A stretch of DNA of 64,000 bases from Trachythela sp. YZ-2020 (taxonomy: Eukaryota > Cnidaria > Anthozoa > Malacalcyonacea > Clavulariidae), in NCBI GenBank assembly GCA_016169945.1, contig JADLSH010000162.1, forward strand, positions 868,001 through 932,000. Direction: 5' to 3'. The notes under the pieces are model-generated. The model was not told the DNA's origin, made no database searches, and worked only from the letters and a program-made list of their open reading frames with translations. The position numbers were made by a program, and so were the translations under genes. Shown one piece after another: positions 11,736 to 26,700 of this stretch (position 1 is its first letter; every line of letters begins with the position of its first letter).

Positions 11736-14700
11736 ACTAAAGTAGGGCGCATTGCAAGCTAATGGGTTAACAAGATCGAGACACTGGTAGATAGTTTTGT
11801 TAACAAGTAAAGTTATCTGGCATTAGAAAGAGTGAAATATCGAACACTTGATGGTGTATTAGGACACTTTGCAGCTTAATGGGTTAACAAGAAACATCGG
11901 GGAAGATTGTTTGGTTAACCCAATTAGCGTTCCGACGTTTTCGATTTTCTGTTGACGAGTGAAATTACGGGCATTAAACATAGTAAAATGAGTAAAACGT
12001 CGTATTGTGCAGGCGTTATGGGTTAACAATCGAGAGTCATGGGCAGATAATTTAGTTAACTCATTAATGAATAATGGCCAACGATCTCACTTGACAATTG
12101 AAGTACTGTGGCGTTAGACAGAGTGAAATAACAAAACCGGGAAATATGTCAAATCAGATACAGAAATTAACGGGATTTATAGTCCATAGAAAGCGCATTA
12201 AAAGTGTTTTTGAAAAGGTTTAAATGACAGTTTTTGTGTTCTTTTTGTGTTCTTTTCTCCAGTCTTTTAATATATAGCTATGTTGGCGACACTCCACTGG
12301 CTCAAAATCTTCAGCTTGAATACGCTCTGCCTATAAACAAAGAATTCTCAGTTTCTGTGGGTAAGCACAATAAGTTTTCCATGCCTTAAGTCCTGGTTAA
12401 ACGAGGAATTGAGAGTTGATGAGAGTTTGCAGGCGAGAAGCATGCGCCCCCCCAAATAATTTCTTAAAGCCTTTGAATGATAGCTGATTAACTGTGTAAC
12501 AAAGCTGTGTGCATTATTTTACAACCACGAAATCCTTGATAGGCTATAGTTTAGGTAAATTTGCATGGAATTTAATCCAAAATGGTTTTAAGAACTGAGA
12601 TTTTCAGCAGCAACAGGGTGTTTATATGTTGGCAACCTAAGTTCGCACCTCCAATATTTCCCGAAGTGTCCGCCATTGCTCTCAAGTTGCGCTCCCCTGA
12701 TTTGCACACTGAAACGTGCACAAACGAGGGCACGCACACCGTATTTTTGTATACTTGACATGTATACTCGCGTCTGTTTTTCCACAGGTGCAATTTTGCC
12801 CGAATAATGATGTATCTATTTTGTGTTTGTTTCCAGAACGCGATGCCGACACGGTTCAGGCGTATGGTAAGTCTGTTCATCAATGTATATATTTGAAAAT
12901 GCGTCATTAGCCATGCGTCACTTCAAAGCTTTGCGCTATTTAATCTTATTTTAACCATGGCGCGCGAGGCTCTGTTTATATGTAGTTAGGCGATTAGGTG
13001 TAAAAATTGTACATTTTGTGATAAAAGCACCATATTCATTAAAAGTGTGAATTTTAACATTACAATGAATATTTTATATGGAGGCATTTCAAAAAATGTT
13101 TGTTGACAGCTTAAAATAAAAAACTATATATAGGTCATTTAAGCGGTTACGTTTATTTTCCCAGCCCATTTCGAGTTATTGCTGTTCCAAAATGGGAAAA
13201 ATGCCACAAAATCTCGCAAAAAGCCTGAGTACTAGCCTGAAAATGCGTTTTTAACAGCTTGTAACTCGAGAAGGATTTGAAAAATCATGGTAACCACCTA
13301 AATGTCCTATATATAACTTTTTGTACGCTTTCTAATGATATAATCGTTTTTGCTATAAGTGAACTTGGAATTTTATGTTTTTTGACAATATAGGAGTTTA
13401 ATAAGGAAAATGAAAATGAACACAAATTTTAGGCCGGCCACATTAATTTTTCAGATGCCTCCATATCTAAAATTTATTCTCATATCAAAGTCTATACTTT
13501 CTACGAATATGGTGCTTGGTTACTCGCCATGGCGGGACAAAGAAGCGATCTGTTTATATATGGAACCGAGTTATTATGTATTTGACCGCCGAATACATTG
13601 TAATTATGCCTCTTTTATACACTTTTGAGGGCTAGATTGAGCCATGTTATTTATAATAATCTAATATCTCGCAGTTGCCAAGTAAATTATTCTAAGGCGA
13701 CTTATATAGGAGTTTCGAAATTTGCGCCGACGCTCAGCCCCCCAAGTTTTAAGATATTTTAATACAGTTCAAAAGTTTTGCGAAACAAACGGACGCAGTA
13801 TTTACACAAAAAACTCATCAAATCTCCTTCAAGCTTAAACAATTTCCATAATTATTATTATCGTGCGAATCTTTTTGTTTCAAAACCACAACGGCATCAA
13901 CTTGAAAAATTGTTAAAATTTAATGCAAAATGGGATTTCATATTTTTGTATGAAAATTTAATTCGCATTGCCATTGGCTTCTACTACTATATTTTGTTTG
14001 AAAACATTGGATAATTGAGCCATTTGAGGATTAATTTCATGGATTTTTTATGGTTAAGAAGAATTAGATTTGTGTAAGTTTGCTTGGTTGATTTGTTTTC
14101 ATGTTCAAAAAGCCTTTCACATCTTGTCAACAAGATGTGTTCGCAACAGACTTGTAGCAAGCTTGTCAACAAGTTGTAACAATGTTGTCATTTTATCAAT
14201 TGGCTACAAGGTTGTCACTCACAACTTCTTAATAAGTTGTTGAATTGCAGGACGATAACAAGTTGTTGGAACAGCTTGTAACAAGTCTGTTGAGTCAACA
14301 ACCTTGTAGCAAGTTGTCAACAAGCCGTTGACAACTTGTCAACAAGCTGGGAACAAGCAGTGCGAACACATCCTGATAACAAAGTTGTTGAAACAGCAGT
14401 GGTACAAGACTGCTACAGGTTTGTTACAATTAACTTGTGCGTTTTTACTCGCTATCTGTTGTATGGATGCGTCCATTCAGTACAGAGTCTTATGAATAAA
14501 CCATCGCTAGCTTATATTGGCCCAGTGTTACTACAGGAGGAAACCTGTTCTGTAGAATCAAACTGGAAGCATTATTTTAAAGCTATTCAAAACACTCGCG
14601 CTGCGTGTTTTTGATCTGATAACCTAGACGGAACTTGTTATTTAAGAGCTTATATAAACCGTACTTCGTGCATCATGGGCTAGCTCGCCCTCATATAAAC

Positions 14701-17700
14701 AACGTCAAACTTGCGTAAATACGGATAAAATGACGTAATTACAAACGTATTTCCACAAGACTTGCGTATATACCAGACAAGTGGATACTCCACGTGTATG
14801 AAGTGTTTTTCAGTTATATTTAATGTATTCAAACTCAAGCCGGTTAAAACCATTTGTTATTTGGTCGTCACATTTTCTTGTCTATAATGCCGTATATTTA
14901 CACACTTGTTTTTCCACTCCAACCACTTCTGACAACATCATCAGCTGTGCTCCAGCGCTCCCAAACAATGAAATACGCTATATACGGTTTCGTTACGAAC
15001 ATTTACGGACCTCGTTTGGAGCAAAGCATTCCGGATTCGCTACGGCTCTCAGGAAGAGCATTTTGTAATAATGTTTAACAGTGGTGTAACTTAACGCTTG
15101 CCCGCTTGCCCGGGGCAAGTGAAAATCTTTACGGGCAGGTAGAACTTTCTTCTTGGTTGCCCGATCGGGCAAGTTGCTTTCTGTTTCAGCTTTGCCAGAA
15201 AAAGCTGGCCATCTCTAAGTTATTATCCTCAAGTACAGTATTAAATGAGGAAAATATAGAGCAGTTAACTATTCATTCTGCTAGATAATTTGAAAAATGT
15301 AAATACATGAACACGCCTCGACGGACGTTGTGCCTCGACTTAAATTCCACTTCAGTTCTTAAGGAAAATAAAAGAATGGTGTAGATTTGTGTTATATAAT
15401 GCATATTGTAGTTATCCATCAACATATCATGCTTACTGCAATCATTTGCTTCAAATTGTGTTATTATGTGAACCAAAGCAGATCTAATGGCAAGTGAATT
15501 CTATTCAGGGCGACAATTTCTCATGTCCAATTTGCCCTGATCGCAAGTGGTCAAAAAAGTTAAGTTACACCACTGTTTAAATAAAGTGTTTAAATAAAGT
15601 TCAATTCAAATTCAAAAAAATTGCAACCAAACACAAGGTGAATACATGTAGTGAACAATTTAGTCACTCTGATAACTGTCTTTCCTTTTAGAGTTGACCA
15701 CTACGTGCTGCACTGTGACACAAAGTAAAACCAGCCTAATTGTGATTTTACGTTTTTCAGGAAGAGAGGTTTCAGTTCGCATCGCAGCCGAGACTGGCGT
15801 TCGACTTGTCATTGAATTTGCGTCGGGTGAACACGTTGGAAAGTTTATCATGGAGTTGAAGAAAGCGATAAATAGTAAGGAATATACAATGACTATTTTA
15901 TATTTATTTTATATTCTATATTTGTTATTTTATTCTGTCTAATGCCAGACAATTTTACACGAAAAGGAAAAAGTGTTTGGTGTTGATGTGTTGACCTGAT
16001 CATCTTCCTAAGTCTACACGCGTAAAAACGCACAAATTGTAGCAAGTCTGCAAACGTTCTAACAGGTCTGTCACAGCCATGATACAACAAGAATGTTACA
16101 AGGTTGACAACTCAAGGTTGTAACAATATTGTTATATCAAGCATGTAACGGACTTGTTGGAACAACCTTAATAATGCCTTGGAACAAGTTTGATAATGCC
16201 ATCAAGCTTGTTGTTCCATACTTGTTGACAACACTTGTTACAAGATGTGAGATTTTTGCGTGTGTAACACGTAAAAACTCAGAAGTTGTAACAAACCTGT
16301 AGCAGACTTGTACCGATGCCGTTTCAACAACTTGTTATCAGGATGTGTTCGCACTGCTTGTTCCCAGCTTGTTGACAAGTTGTCAACGGCTTGTTGACAA
16401 CTTGCTAGAAGGTTGTTGACTCAACAGACTTGTTACAAGTTGTTTCAACAACTTGTTATCGTCCTACAATTCAACAACTTGTTAACAAGTTGTGAGTGAC
16501 AACCTTGTAGCAACTTGATAAAATGACAACATTGTTACAACTTGTTGACAAGCTTGCTACAAGTCTGTTGCGAACACATCTTGTTGACAAGATGTCAGAT
16601 TTTTACGTCTGCGCAGCTCCCCTATATAAATCTTACTGAAACTGACGTATTCAATATCTTACTCATTCACTGCATTGTTTTTTAACAGCCTATAAACACC
16701 GTGTGAGCGTTGTCGGAGAGTCCACATTCAAATGGCTTGAAAACTACACATCTGTAATGTTTAAACCTCAAGATACAACTGGTAAATCATATATATAATC
16801 CAGATCATATATATAATACGTTTTTTTCTCTCTGGGAACCTGGGTTTCAGTAATCACTAACGAGCTTCAATGATCATTGATTGATTTTGACATTGGACTG
16901 ATTGGAGTGTTGTTTCTTGATATTCAGTGGTGTTCAATTTGATATAGTGAATACAAAATACATTACAATTGCTAGTCTACACTACAGCATACTCTAGTTT
17001 TGTTATTACTCATCAGTTAATTATTAGTAACTTTAGAAATTTCTGTGAAAATTTTCTGCAAAAGTTCAGATCCAAAAATATTTCTGGGAACTAGGTTCCC
17101 AGGATCCGATACTTTTTCCACCTCTGATATAATCTATAATCCTTTAAAAGTAAACCAACTTTGATTAACCTGCATGAATAGCTCTATCAGAGACATAAGA
17201 ATTATAGCAACGTATTCTCAGAAAGCCATTTTCAACTTGTCAACCAGTCAGAAAGAGTGCGAATACAAACTCAGATCAGGTTCTTAACGGTAGAGACCTG
17301 GGGCCGGTTGTATAAAAAAGTAGTTAAAGTTAACTATATATAGTTAGTGCGAAAGTTAACCAATCAGAATCGCGAATTTTACCGTTAACTACTATTTAAC
17401 TACATCTTGCTTCTATCTGGCGGAGGTTTGCAGTCTGTGAGGTCTCTCTGGTTAAGCTCCCCCCCCACCCCACTCGCAGTGTCTGCCTCTGATTTTGAGA
17501 TGTCTGATGTGGTTTTGACGTGTGCATATCTTAATAACTTCTTTCGTATGTCGTTTTGTAGACGGGTCTTCATTTGAGAGCTATCTGTCTTCATTCGATA
17601 ATTTGTCGTGTGATACAACTGCAAAGGATCCAGACCCGTTTGACGAAGACTCAGGTGAGCTGGATGGCGAAAAATATAGAAAGTGTGTAAAAATATAGGT

Positions 17701-20700
17701 AATCCAATGAAGATCAAGTCTTTAGCTGTCAAATGATACCGTGGTTTTATCATTGCGAACAAATATGGCCAAATACGATACGATTTAAAATTGCCGGTCG
17801 AAGCACATTTTTCCAACTCTGCTCAAGAATATATTCATCGAATTTCCGAACTTTTGCCCAAATGGAGGTTGCCTATGCGGAAAACATTAGGCATTGCAAG
17901 TTCTCTGCAAACTTCCAATTTCGTGGAATGTTTTAACCACAAAATTTCGTTGTTAAATCGCGAGTTAAACGATCTTTAAATTTCCAAGACTTGATTATTC
18001 TTAAATCTGAATCCGAAATGAGAATCCTTTCAATACTTAAACCGTAGGTTTGCACTCATTCACAATGGTGGGAAAATGCGATTTAGACCGGCTATTTTAA
18101 ATCGTATCGGTCTACCCCATTTTTGGTCGCAATGAATTTAACGCACGATAACATCCCATAATTGGATTACCTTTTTGTATATACACCCTGTGTAATTGTT
18201 TAGTTTAGTATAATTCTAATTCGATTAGCAAGCCCAAATTTTCATCAGTGATAATAATATAAGACTATTTGCATGACATGTGAAATGAAATGTAGCCGGG
18301 CTTACGCATCGAAAGCTTCGCTAAATAGATTAAACCGCGTGTTCTTTTACAGTTCGTAATTTAGGCACTAAGTATTTATAAAAGCTACTGTGGTTTGTGT
18401 CCGAAATACACACGTAAAAACGCACAATTAGTTGTAACAAACCTGCAGCAGACTTGTACCAATGCTGTTTCAACAACTTGTTATCAGGATGTGTTCGCAC
18501 TGCTTGTTCCCAGCTTATTGACAAGTTGTCATCGGCTTGTTGGCAACTTGCTACGAGGTTGTTGACTCAACAGACTTGTTACAAGTTGTTACAACAACTT
18601 GTTATCGTCCTGCAATTCAACACTTGTTAACAAGTTGTGAATGACAACCTTGTAGCAACTTGATAAAATGACAACATTGTTACAATATGTTAACAAGCTT
18701 GCTACAAGTCCGTTGCGAACACATCTTGTTGACCAGATGGTGAGGTTTTTACGTGTGGACCTACTGCCTGAAAAAGGATTTGAAAGACTTTAGCGAATTT
18801 GCAGTTACTAACATACTGACGAAGGGGTTTCACTCAAAACGTTTTTAATCTTTTCAGATAATTATCATAATTCAGACACAAACGACGGCATCTTAATATT
18901 TAATCAGCAGCTTATTGTACATACTACCTACACCGGACCCCCACGTATGTAAAAAAAAGTGCATGGCTTCAAATTAATATTTGATGAACGTCGCATTATC
19001 ATAAACTATGCATGTAAATTGTTGAAGTTCTCTGTGGAGGAAGTTTCGAGCGAAAACGACACAATATTTAAGGTCTAATACTACCTGAAAAATATCTCAA
19101 ACGTGGTGGTCCAGTGTAGGTAGTATTCTACAATAAGCTGCCGTGGTTTGTGTCTGAACTACCTGAGAAGATATCTCAAACGTGGTGGTCCAGTGTAGGT
19201 AGTATTCTACAATAAGCTGCCGTTGTTTGTGTCTGAACTACCTGAAAAAGATATCTCAAACGTGGTGGTTCAGTGTAGGTAGTATTCTACAATAAGCTGC
19301 CGTGGTTTGTGTCTGAACTACCTGAAAAAGATATCTCAAACGTGGTGGTCCAGTGTAGGTAGTATTCTACAATAAGCTGCCGTGGTTTGTGTCTGAACTA
19401 TCGGAAAATGATATCTCAAACGTGGAGGTCCAGTTTAGGTAGTGTTAATTCTACAATAAGCTGCCGTGGTTTGTGTCTGAACTACGTGAGAAGATATCTC
19501 AAACGTGGTGGTCCAGTGTAGGTAGTATTCTACAATAAGCTGCCGTGGTTTGTGTCTGAACTACCTGAAAAATATATCCCGCCCTTGAAACCTGCCCTCC
19601 CCCCCCAGACATATAAAGTGGATTGCTATATAATGAACATGTGTACAATATTCCATTTTAATATTTTTCCTAGATACATTAGAAATGCTGGAAGTGCGTT
19701 CGCCAGTGTTGTCATCAAACGAGGTCGTCCTACGATCTCGGCCAGAGAGAGTATCGTTCACCTCGACCAGTGCGATACCTGACACACCACTCAACTTCAG
19801 AACTGAGAGAGACACGTTCGTGCGGTTGATGTTAGGAGAACGAGAAGCCGAGTTTGTTGATATTAATCAATTAAGGTTAGTTATTGTTGAGTACTTTGAC
19901 CCTTACTGGACCTCTAGGGAGAACAGTTTAGAACTGATGGAGTTATCCAGTATAATTAGTTTAGTTTAGGTTTCCTCCTGTAGTAACACTGGATCAACAA
20001 GAGATGACCCTTACTCGACTATAGGGAGAACAGTTTAGAACTGATAGAGCTATCCAGTATAAATAAAGTTAGTTTAGTTTAGGTTTCCTCCTGTAGTAAC
20101 ACTGGATCAATAAGAGATTACCCTTACTGGACCTCTAGGGAGAACAGTTTAAAACTGATAAATAATGTATAAATAAAGTTAGTTTAGTCCAGGTTTTCTC
20201 CTGTAGTAAACTAAACTAACTAGGATAGCTCTATCAGTTCTAAACTGTTCTCTAGAGGTCAACAGTTTAGAATCTCTATTGATAGTGTTACTACAGGAGG
20301 AAACCAATCCATGAGTATAAATAATGTTAATTTAGTTCAGTTCAGTCCAGTCCAGTCCAGTGTTACTACAGGAGGAAACCTAAACTAAACTAACTTTATT
20401 TACACTAGATAGCTCTATCAGTTCTAAACTGTTCTTCCTAGAGGTTCAGTAAGGATCATCCCTTATTGATCCAGTGTTACTACAGGAGGAAACCTAAACT
20501 AAACTAACTTTATTTATACTGGATAGCTCTATCAGTTCTAAACTGTTCTCCCTAGAGGTCCAGTATAAGGGTCATCTCTTATTGACCCATTGTTACTACA
20601 GGAGGAAACCTAAACTAGACTGCAATTTAAAATTTTAACCCTTAAACTTTGTTTAGTTTGTGTAGTTCACGGGTTATAAATTTGTTCTTGTAACCTTCAT

Positions 20701-23700
20701 AGATTTCTAGTTTGTACTTGGAATGTAAACGGCCAGGAGCCTGGGGGCGACCTAAGGCCGTGGTTTACGACAGAAGAGGGCGCGCCTGACGTCATAGCTA
20801 TTGGTTTCCAGGAACTCGACCTTAGTGCCGAGGTCTTCATGGGACGCGACTCGAAGCGCGAGGCGGAATGGCTGGAGAAAGTCCGGGTCGGTGTGAATAA
20901 AGTTGGTAAATATGAGAAGGTATATGGATTAAAGTTATGAAATATTTAACAAGCACGCCTTCGATTGCGTGGACTTGCTCCATATCTCTCTTTCATTGTC
21001 TTTCTGTATCGATACCACTGATCTTAAAAGGACTGGATAGTGCATCTGCTATGCATAAATGAAGCCAATGGCGGCCATATTGGTGTGACCACCACAAATC
21101 TACTGTGTTGGGGACATGTTTAAAGAGCTTCTATAAGTTTCTAGTTATTGGTGGGAAAGAACAAATATTGTCTAGATAAGAATTTATCATCAGTGGCCTC
21201 TCTTTCTTCCTAAATTTGCCGGTGAATAACTAATGAGGTCACACCAATATGGTCGCCATAAGCCTCATTATGTGGTGTTTAAAACGTTCTAAAACTCATT
21301 AGAAGAGATGTTGGAAGCTATATTTCTCAGGCTACATAAGAAAAGATATTTGCTTCATAGTATAACTCATTTAAACAGCTAACGATTTGGCTAGTCAAGA
21401 ATTTGACAGATTTAAAAATCTGATCTCATTAAAAATATTCTGGCTTCAAAATTGGCTCATTGAATTCAATAGCATGCTCTATCCAGTTCTAGTATTCAGA
21501 TCAGTCATCGATACACTCTTGTGTATCGAACAGAAAGACAACGAAAGATAGACTTGCAGCAAGTCTTTCGATAGCGCGGTTTCCAAATCCAAAGTCGATT
21601 TTTATCTTTCCGATCGTGAGAAAAAATAAAAAGCGTTGCGGCATTGAAAACGTCGCAACGAAACGATGTCGAGATAAATGCCGATGATATCGGTATTTCG
21701 GTATTTTATTAAACGATTATTTAACAATTTAGAAATCACGAATTCCTTTAAAGAAATAATAATAAAGAATACCGCAGTATACCGTTTAGAATTGTTTAGC
21801 AAATGCTTGATCTACATGTAGTTGACACCCAATAATCTCTTAGACATTTAGTCATGTATTTGAACTCACGGATTACAATCAATGGTACTTTTTAATTCTT
21901 CCAATCTCAGCTACATGTTGTGATTTAATTGCAATTTTATTCCCAGAAATTTATTTTTTTTGGATCTGAACTTTCGCAGAAAATATTTCAGAAATTTCTG
22001 AAAGTTAATAATTGATTGATGAGTAATAACAAAACTAGAGTATGCTCTAGTCTAGACTAGCAATTGTATAAATGCATTTTGTATTCACTATATCAAAATG
22101 AACACCACTGAATATCAAGAAGAAACACTCCAATCAGTCCAATGTCAAAATCAATCATTTAACCTCATTAATTATAAATTTTGAGTCTGAAACCCAGGTT
22201 CCCAGAAAGAAAAAAACAATTTCCACCTCTGTGTAGTATTCCGATATAGGGAAGTACATTTTATACCCTCGCATGATCTAACAATGCCTCTATATGCAAA
22301 CGTGTTCTTTGTTTTAATATTTTTTATTCCTTCAGGTTCAGTCTGTGCGTCTTGTTGGGATGCTTCTTGTAGTATTTATCAAAGTTGGTCTTCATAACCA
22401 TGTTCAAGATGTTGACACGAGAGATGTAGGGACTGGGATCATGGGGATGATGGTAAGACATATACGGAACCAAGGGTGATAGTCTGATAGATGTTGTTAG
22501 AACGCGCTATACCCCTTAAGACCATAATCGTTAGCTGTTTAAATTAGTTATACTATGAAGCAAATATATTTTCCTATGTAACTTGAGAAATATAGCTTCC
22601 AACATCTCTTCTAATGAGTTTTAGAACGTTTTAAACACCACATAATGAGGCTTAGGGCGGCCATATTGGTGTGACCTCATTAGTTATTCACCTGCAAATT
22701 TAGGAAGAAAGAGAGGCCACTGATGATCAATTGTTATCCAGACAATATTTGTCCTTTCCCACCAATAACTAGAAACTTATAGAAGCTCTTTAAACATGTC
22801 CCCAACACCACAGTAGATTTGTGGTGGTCACACCAATATGGCCGCCATTGGCTTCATTCATGCATAGCAGATGCACTATCCAGTCCTTGTGTTCAGATCA
22901 GTGGATGTGAGATGCTAGCGTGTTTGAATAAAGTGTATTCATTCATAAAGTGTAGACATGGCTCGTATCGTGGCAGCCTGAGGCGCCGACGACGCACATT
23001 GTCCCGTTTGGGACATTCTAAAATACCTTTTCTAGCAAGGGATTTAGCTTGATTGGGGAACCTCATTTTAGTAAATCTTCGTGTTTTACATCGCAGGGCA
23101 ACAAAGGTGGAGTAGCTGTACGCTTCAGATTGTTTAACACGACAGTTTGTTTTGTCAACTCTCACTTGGCCGCACATCAAGAAGAGGTCGAGAGAAGGAA
23201 TCAAGTTAGTGTGATTTTTCTAGAGAGTTATATTCTGTCTAACGCCAGACAATAGGTCCATCGTCCACCTAGTAATAGCTATAGCTATGTTTTCTGCGTT
23301 TTAGGACTATCGTGATATCATGGCGAGATTAACATTTCCACGAAATTATCTGGCTATTACAGATCACGAGTAAGCGTAGGCTATTCAAACCGCGTTGCAT
23401 GTTCATATATTTGAACGTAAATATACATACCCGCATCTCAAATGTACCCCTTTCTCAAAATATGCTTCCCCTCTCAAATATTTCCCCCTCTTAAATAGTC
23501 CCCCCTCTCAAATTTGCCTCCCTCTTAATATGCCCCTCTCAAATATGCCCCTCTCAAATATGCCCCCTTTCAATATGCCTCCCTATCAATTATGCATCTC
23601 TCTCTCTCAAATATGCCCCCCTCTCAAATACGCCCCCTTTCAATATGCCCCCTATCAATATGCCCCCTATCAATTATGCATCTCTCTCTCAAATATGCCC

Positions 23701-26700
23701 GCTCTCAAATATTCCCCCTTTCAAATAGGGTCGGTACGTACCAATATGAACAGGCTTTGTGATTGGTTGGTTATGACAATAAAATACAACAAACTAAAGA
23801 AATCGTTTTTCTAAAGAACGAGTCATAAACACTGGTCACTTTTGTTTCAGAAGCCAATCACAAAACATCTTCATATTAGGTAGGTACTTTCCTCTCAAAT
23901 ATACTCCCCTCTCAAATATACTCCCCTCTCAAATATGCACACCTCTCGAATATACACCCCTCTCAAAATGCCCCCTCTCAAATATACACCCCTCTCAAAA
24001 TGCCCCCCTCAAATAAGCACCCCTCTCAAATATTCCCTCCTCTTAATTTGCAATGCTCTCAAATATGCCCCCTCTCAAATATTCCCCCTCCCAAATATGT
24101 CTCTCTCAAGTAAGCCCCCCTCTCAAATTTCCACCCCCCTCTCCAGTGTTATACAGAGAAATATATTTAGCCCGCCCCTCTCCTACAGTACGCCCTCCCC
24201 CCCCCTCCCCCCCCCCCCCCGTATGAGAATACTCGAATCTGGGAACTTTAGCGAATCCGAAATCGTTTGCTTTAGTGTAAACGGGGTCTTAATGTATTAA
24301 TTGTCATTGTTTATACCAGATAGCGCAGAATTTAGTTCTATTTTGGCAAGGGCGTTAAGCATCCTTCTCTATTAAAATAACTCCCTCCCATGCAATAACT
24401 CCCTCCCATGCAATAACTCCCTCCCATGCAATAACTCCCTCCCATGCAATAACCCCCTCCCATGCAATATACTTGTAGCTGAGAGCTAAGCTGAATTGCG
24501 AAGGACACAGCTCAACGTGACCAAGTCGAAGGCTTTCTAGGGCGCATATGGCAGCCACCTTTTGCTCGCCATCACGGAGCACAGCTACGGTGGAAGGGCC
24601 AGTTACCTGTCAACATTCCTGTGGGAGCGACTTTCGGCAGAGCGTTGACTAACTCCACGATATCAGAGGTGAAAGGCGCGTGCTCTGACGATTGCGCCAT
24701 AGACGATTCCGGAATAACTCCCTCCCATGCAATATCCCCCTCCCATGAAGCCCCCGAAAGGCTTCATGGAGGATGTATATGTTCTGTATAGATATTGTAA
24801 ACGATACTATATTATACATAGATTTCATTCTATCTTTCGTTTTATTCTAATAGTGTTGTATTCTGGTTCGGCGACTTGAACTATCGTATTGACTTACCAA
24901 ATGAGACCGTCAGAAGTTTAGTTGACACTAACCAATATCATGATCTTGTTGAGAGCGACCAGGTATGGAGAAATATATACAAGAACAGTTCTCGCACCCG
25001 CGGGGCGGGGTTCTGGAGATTCCTCGAGGTCCCCTCCGCCTTGCACATCACCCCTACACCCTAGAAAATATATTCCGACCCTTAAATGTACCTTTCTTTA
25101 TTTTGCTTAACGCAGAAGACAAAATATGCTAGTACGAAAATTATTTAATGGACAGTTCTATTGTTGCTATATGTGAAACACGAATGATGGTTGGACAGTT
25201 GAATACTATACTTAGGAACTAACTTCCAGACGAAGGGCCTTCGCTCGAAACGTCGAAGTTCTTATTGTATTTTTCAGGTAGTTTTACACAGCAGTCAACC
25301 GCCGAACATTTTCAGATCGTTCATACATAAACTACGGCAGCTTATTGTGGAATTACTTATCATATGTTCTTTCTTTAGTTAATAGCTCAGATGCGAAATG
25401 AGAAATGCTTTCAAAAATTTAAAGAAGGATGGATCCTGTTTCAACCGACGTACAAATACAATCCTGGCACTGATGACTGGGATAGGTATTTACATTTCTA
25501 AACTAACTTTATTTTTCTGGATAGCTCTATCAGTTCTAAACTGTTCTCCCTAGAGGTCCAGTAAGGATCATCTCTTATTGATCCAGTGTTACTACAGGAG
25601 GAAACCTAAACTAAACTAACTATATTTATACTGAATAGCTCTATCAGTTCTAAACTGTCCTCCCTAGAGGTCCAGTAAGGGTCATCTCTTATTGATCCAG
25701 TGTTACTACAGGAGGAAACCTAAACTAAACTAACTTTATTTATACTGGATAGCTCTATCAGTTCTAAACTGTCCTACCTAGAGGTCCAGTAAGAGCCATC
25801 TCTTATTGATCCAGTGTTACTACAGGAGGAAACCTAAACTAAACTAACTTTATTTATACTGGATAGCTCTATCAGTTCTAAATTGTTCTCCCTAGAGGTC
25901 CAATACGGGTCATCTCTTATTGATCCAGTGTTACCACAGGAATATGCGGAGAAAACCAGCCTCGTTGACAACATGCCTCGTTTCTTTCTATAGTGAAAAG
26001 GACAGAACTCCCGCGTGGTGTGATCGTGTGCTATGGTGGACATCTGGCAACAACTCGGCACAACAGATGGCATACACAAGCTGTCCCCGGCTGAAACTGA
26101 GTGACCATAAACCCGTTCATGCGTTGTTCAATGTCAATGTGAGTAAAATATTTACTTGGTTTAGGTGGATGGATATTTCGAGTGAAATATTATATATAAT
26201 ATTTTAGACCTGAACGGGAACGGCTGCGAAAAATGCAACTCTAAGTCCTCCGACAGGAAATAGTATATTTTTCTTCCGCCAGAAGGATTTCGCTTGAGTT
26301 TGTATGCTAGTAACGGCTTTCTAAACGCTTTCTTCTGTTACCAGGTGAAAGTCGTTGACAAAAAGCGAGAGAAATCAGTTTTGGAAGAGGTTGTTCGTGA
26401 ACTCGATAAACGAGAAAATGACTTTTTACCTCAAGTTCAACTCGACATCAAAGAGGTTTGTGTTTGTTAAACTCATTGCCCTGAGGGCAAAAAAAAGATA
26501 GTTTGTCTGATAATTTAGACGTTAAGGCCCCATGTTACGCGAGGCAAATTTTGCTGCAATTTGCAACGCAATTTCGGACACAGAACGATGTTAGGTAAAA
26601 AGTATATTCGCAGAGAAATTGTGAGCATGAATCTCGCTTTATTTTGCCGATATTTTTCTTGTTAAACATGCCCAGAAGCCAACAAAGAAATGAATGAGAA

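Noticed and set aside
20696..20702. Acceptor ctag at 20710 for phosphatase exon 10
   Set aside because: It gives the wrong phase after exon 9; the acceptor at 20702 restores the [11 protein letters not shown] reading.
22819..23052. 77-aa ORF near exon 12
   Set aside because: Lies across the edge of the inverted-repeat arm and matches no part of the 5-phosphatase family.
23395..24300. Proline/tyrosine/leucine-rich ORFs in intron 13
   Set aside because: Produced by the pyrimidine-rich minisatellite.
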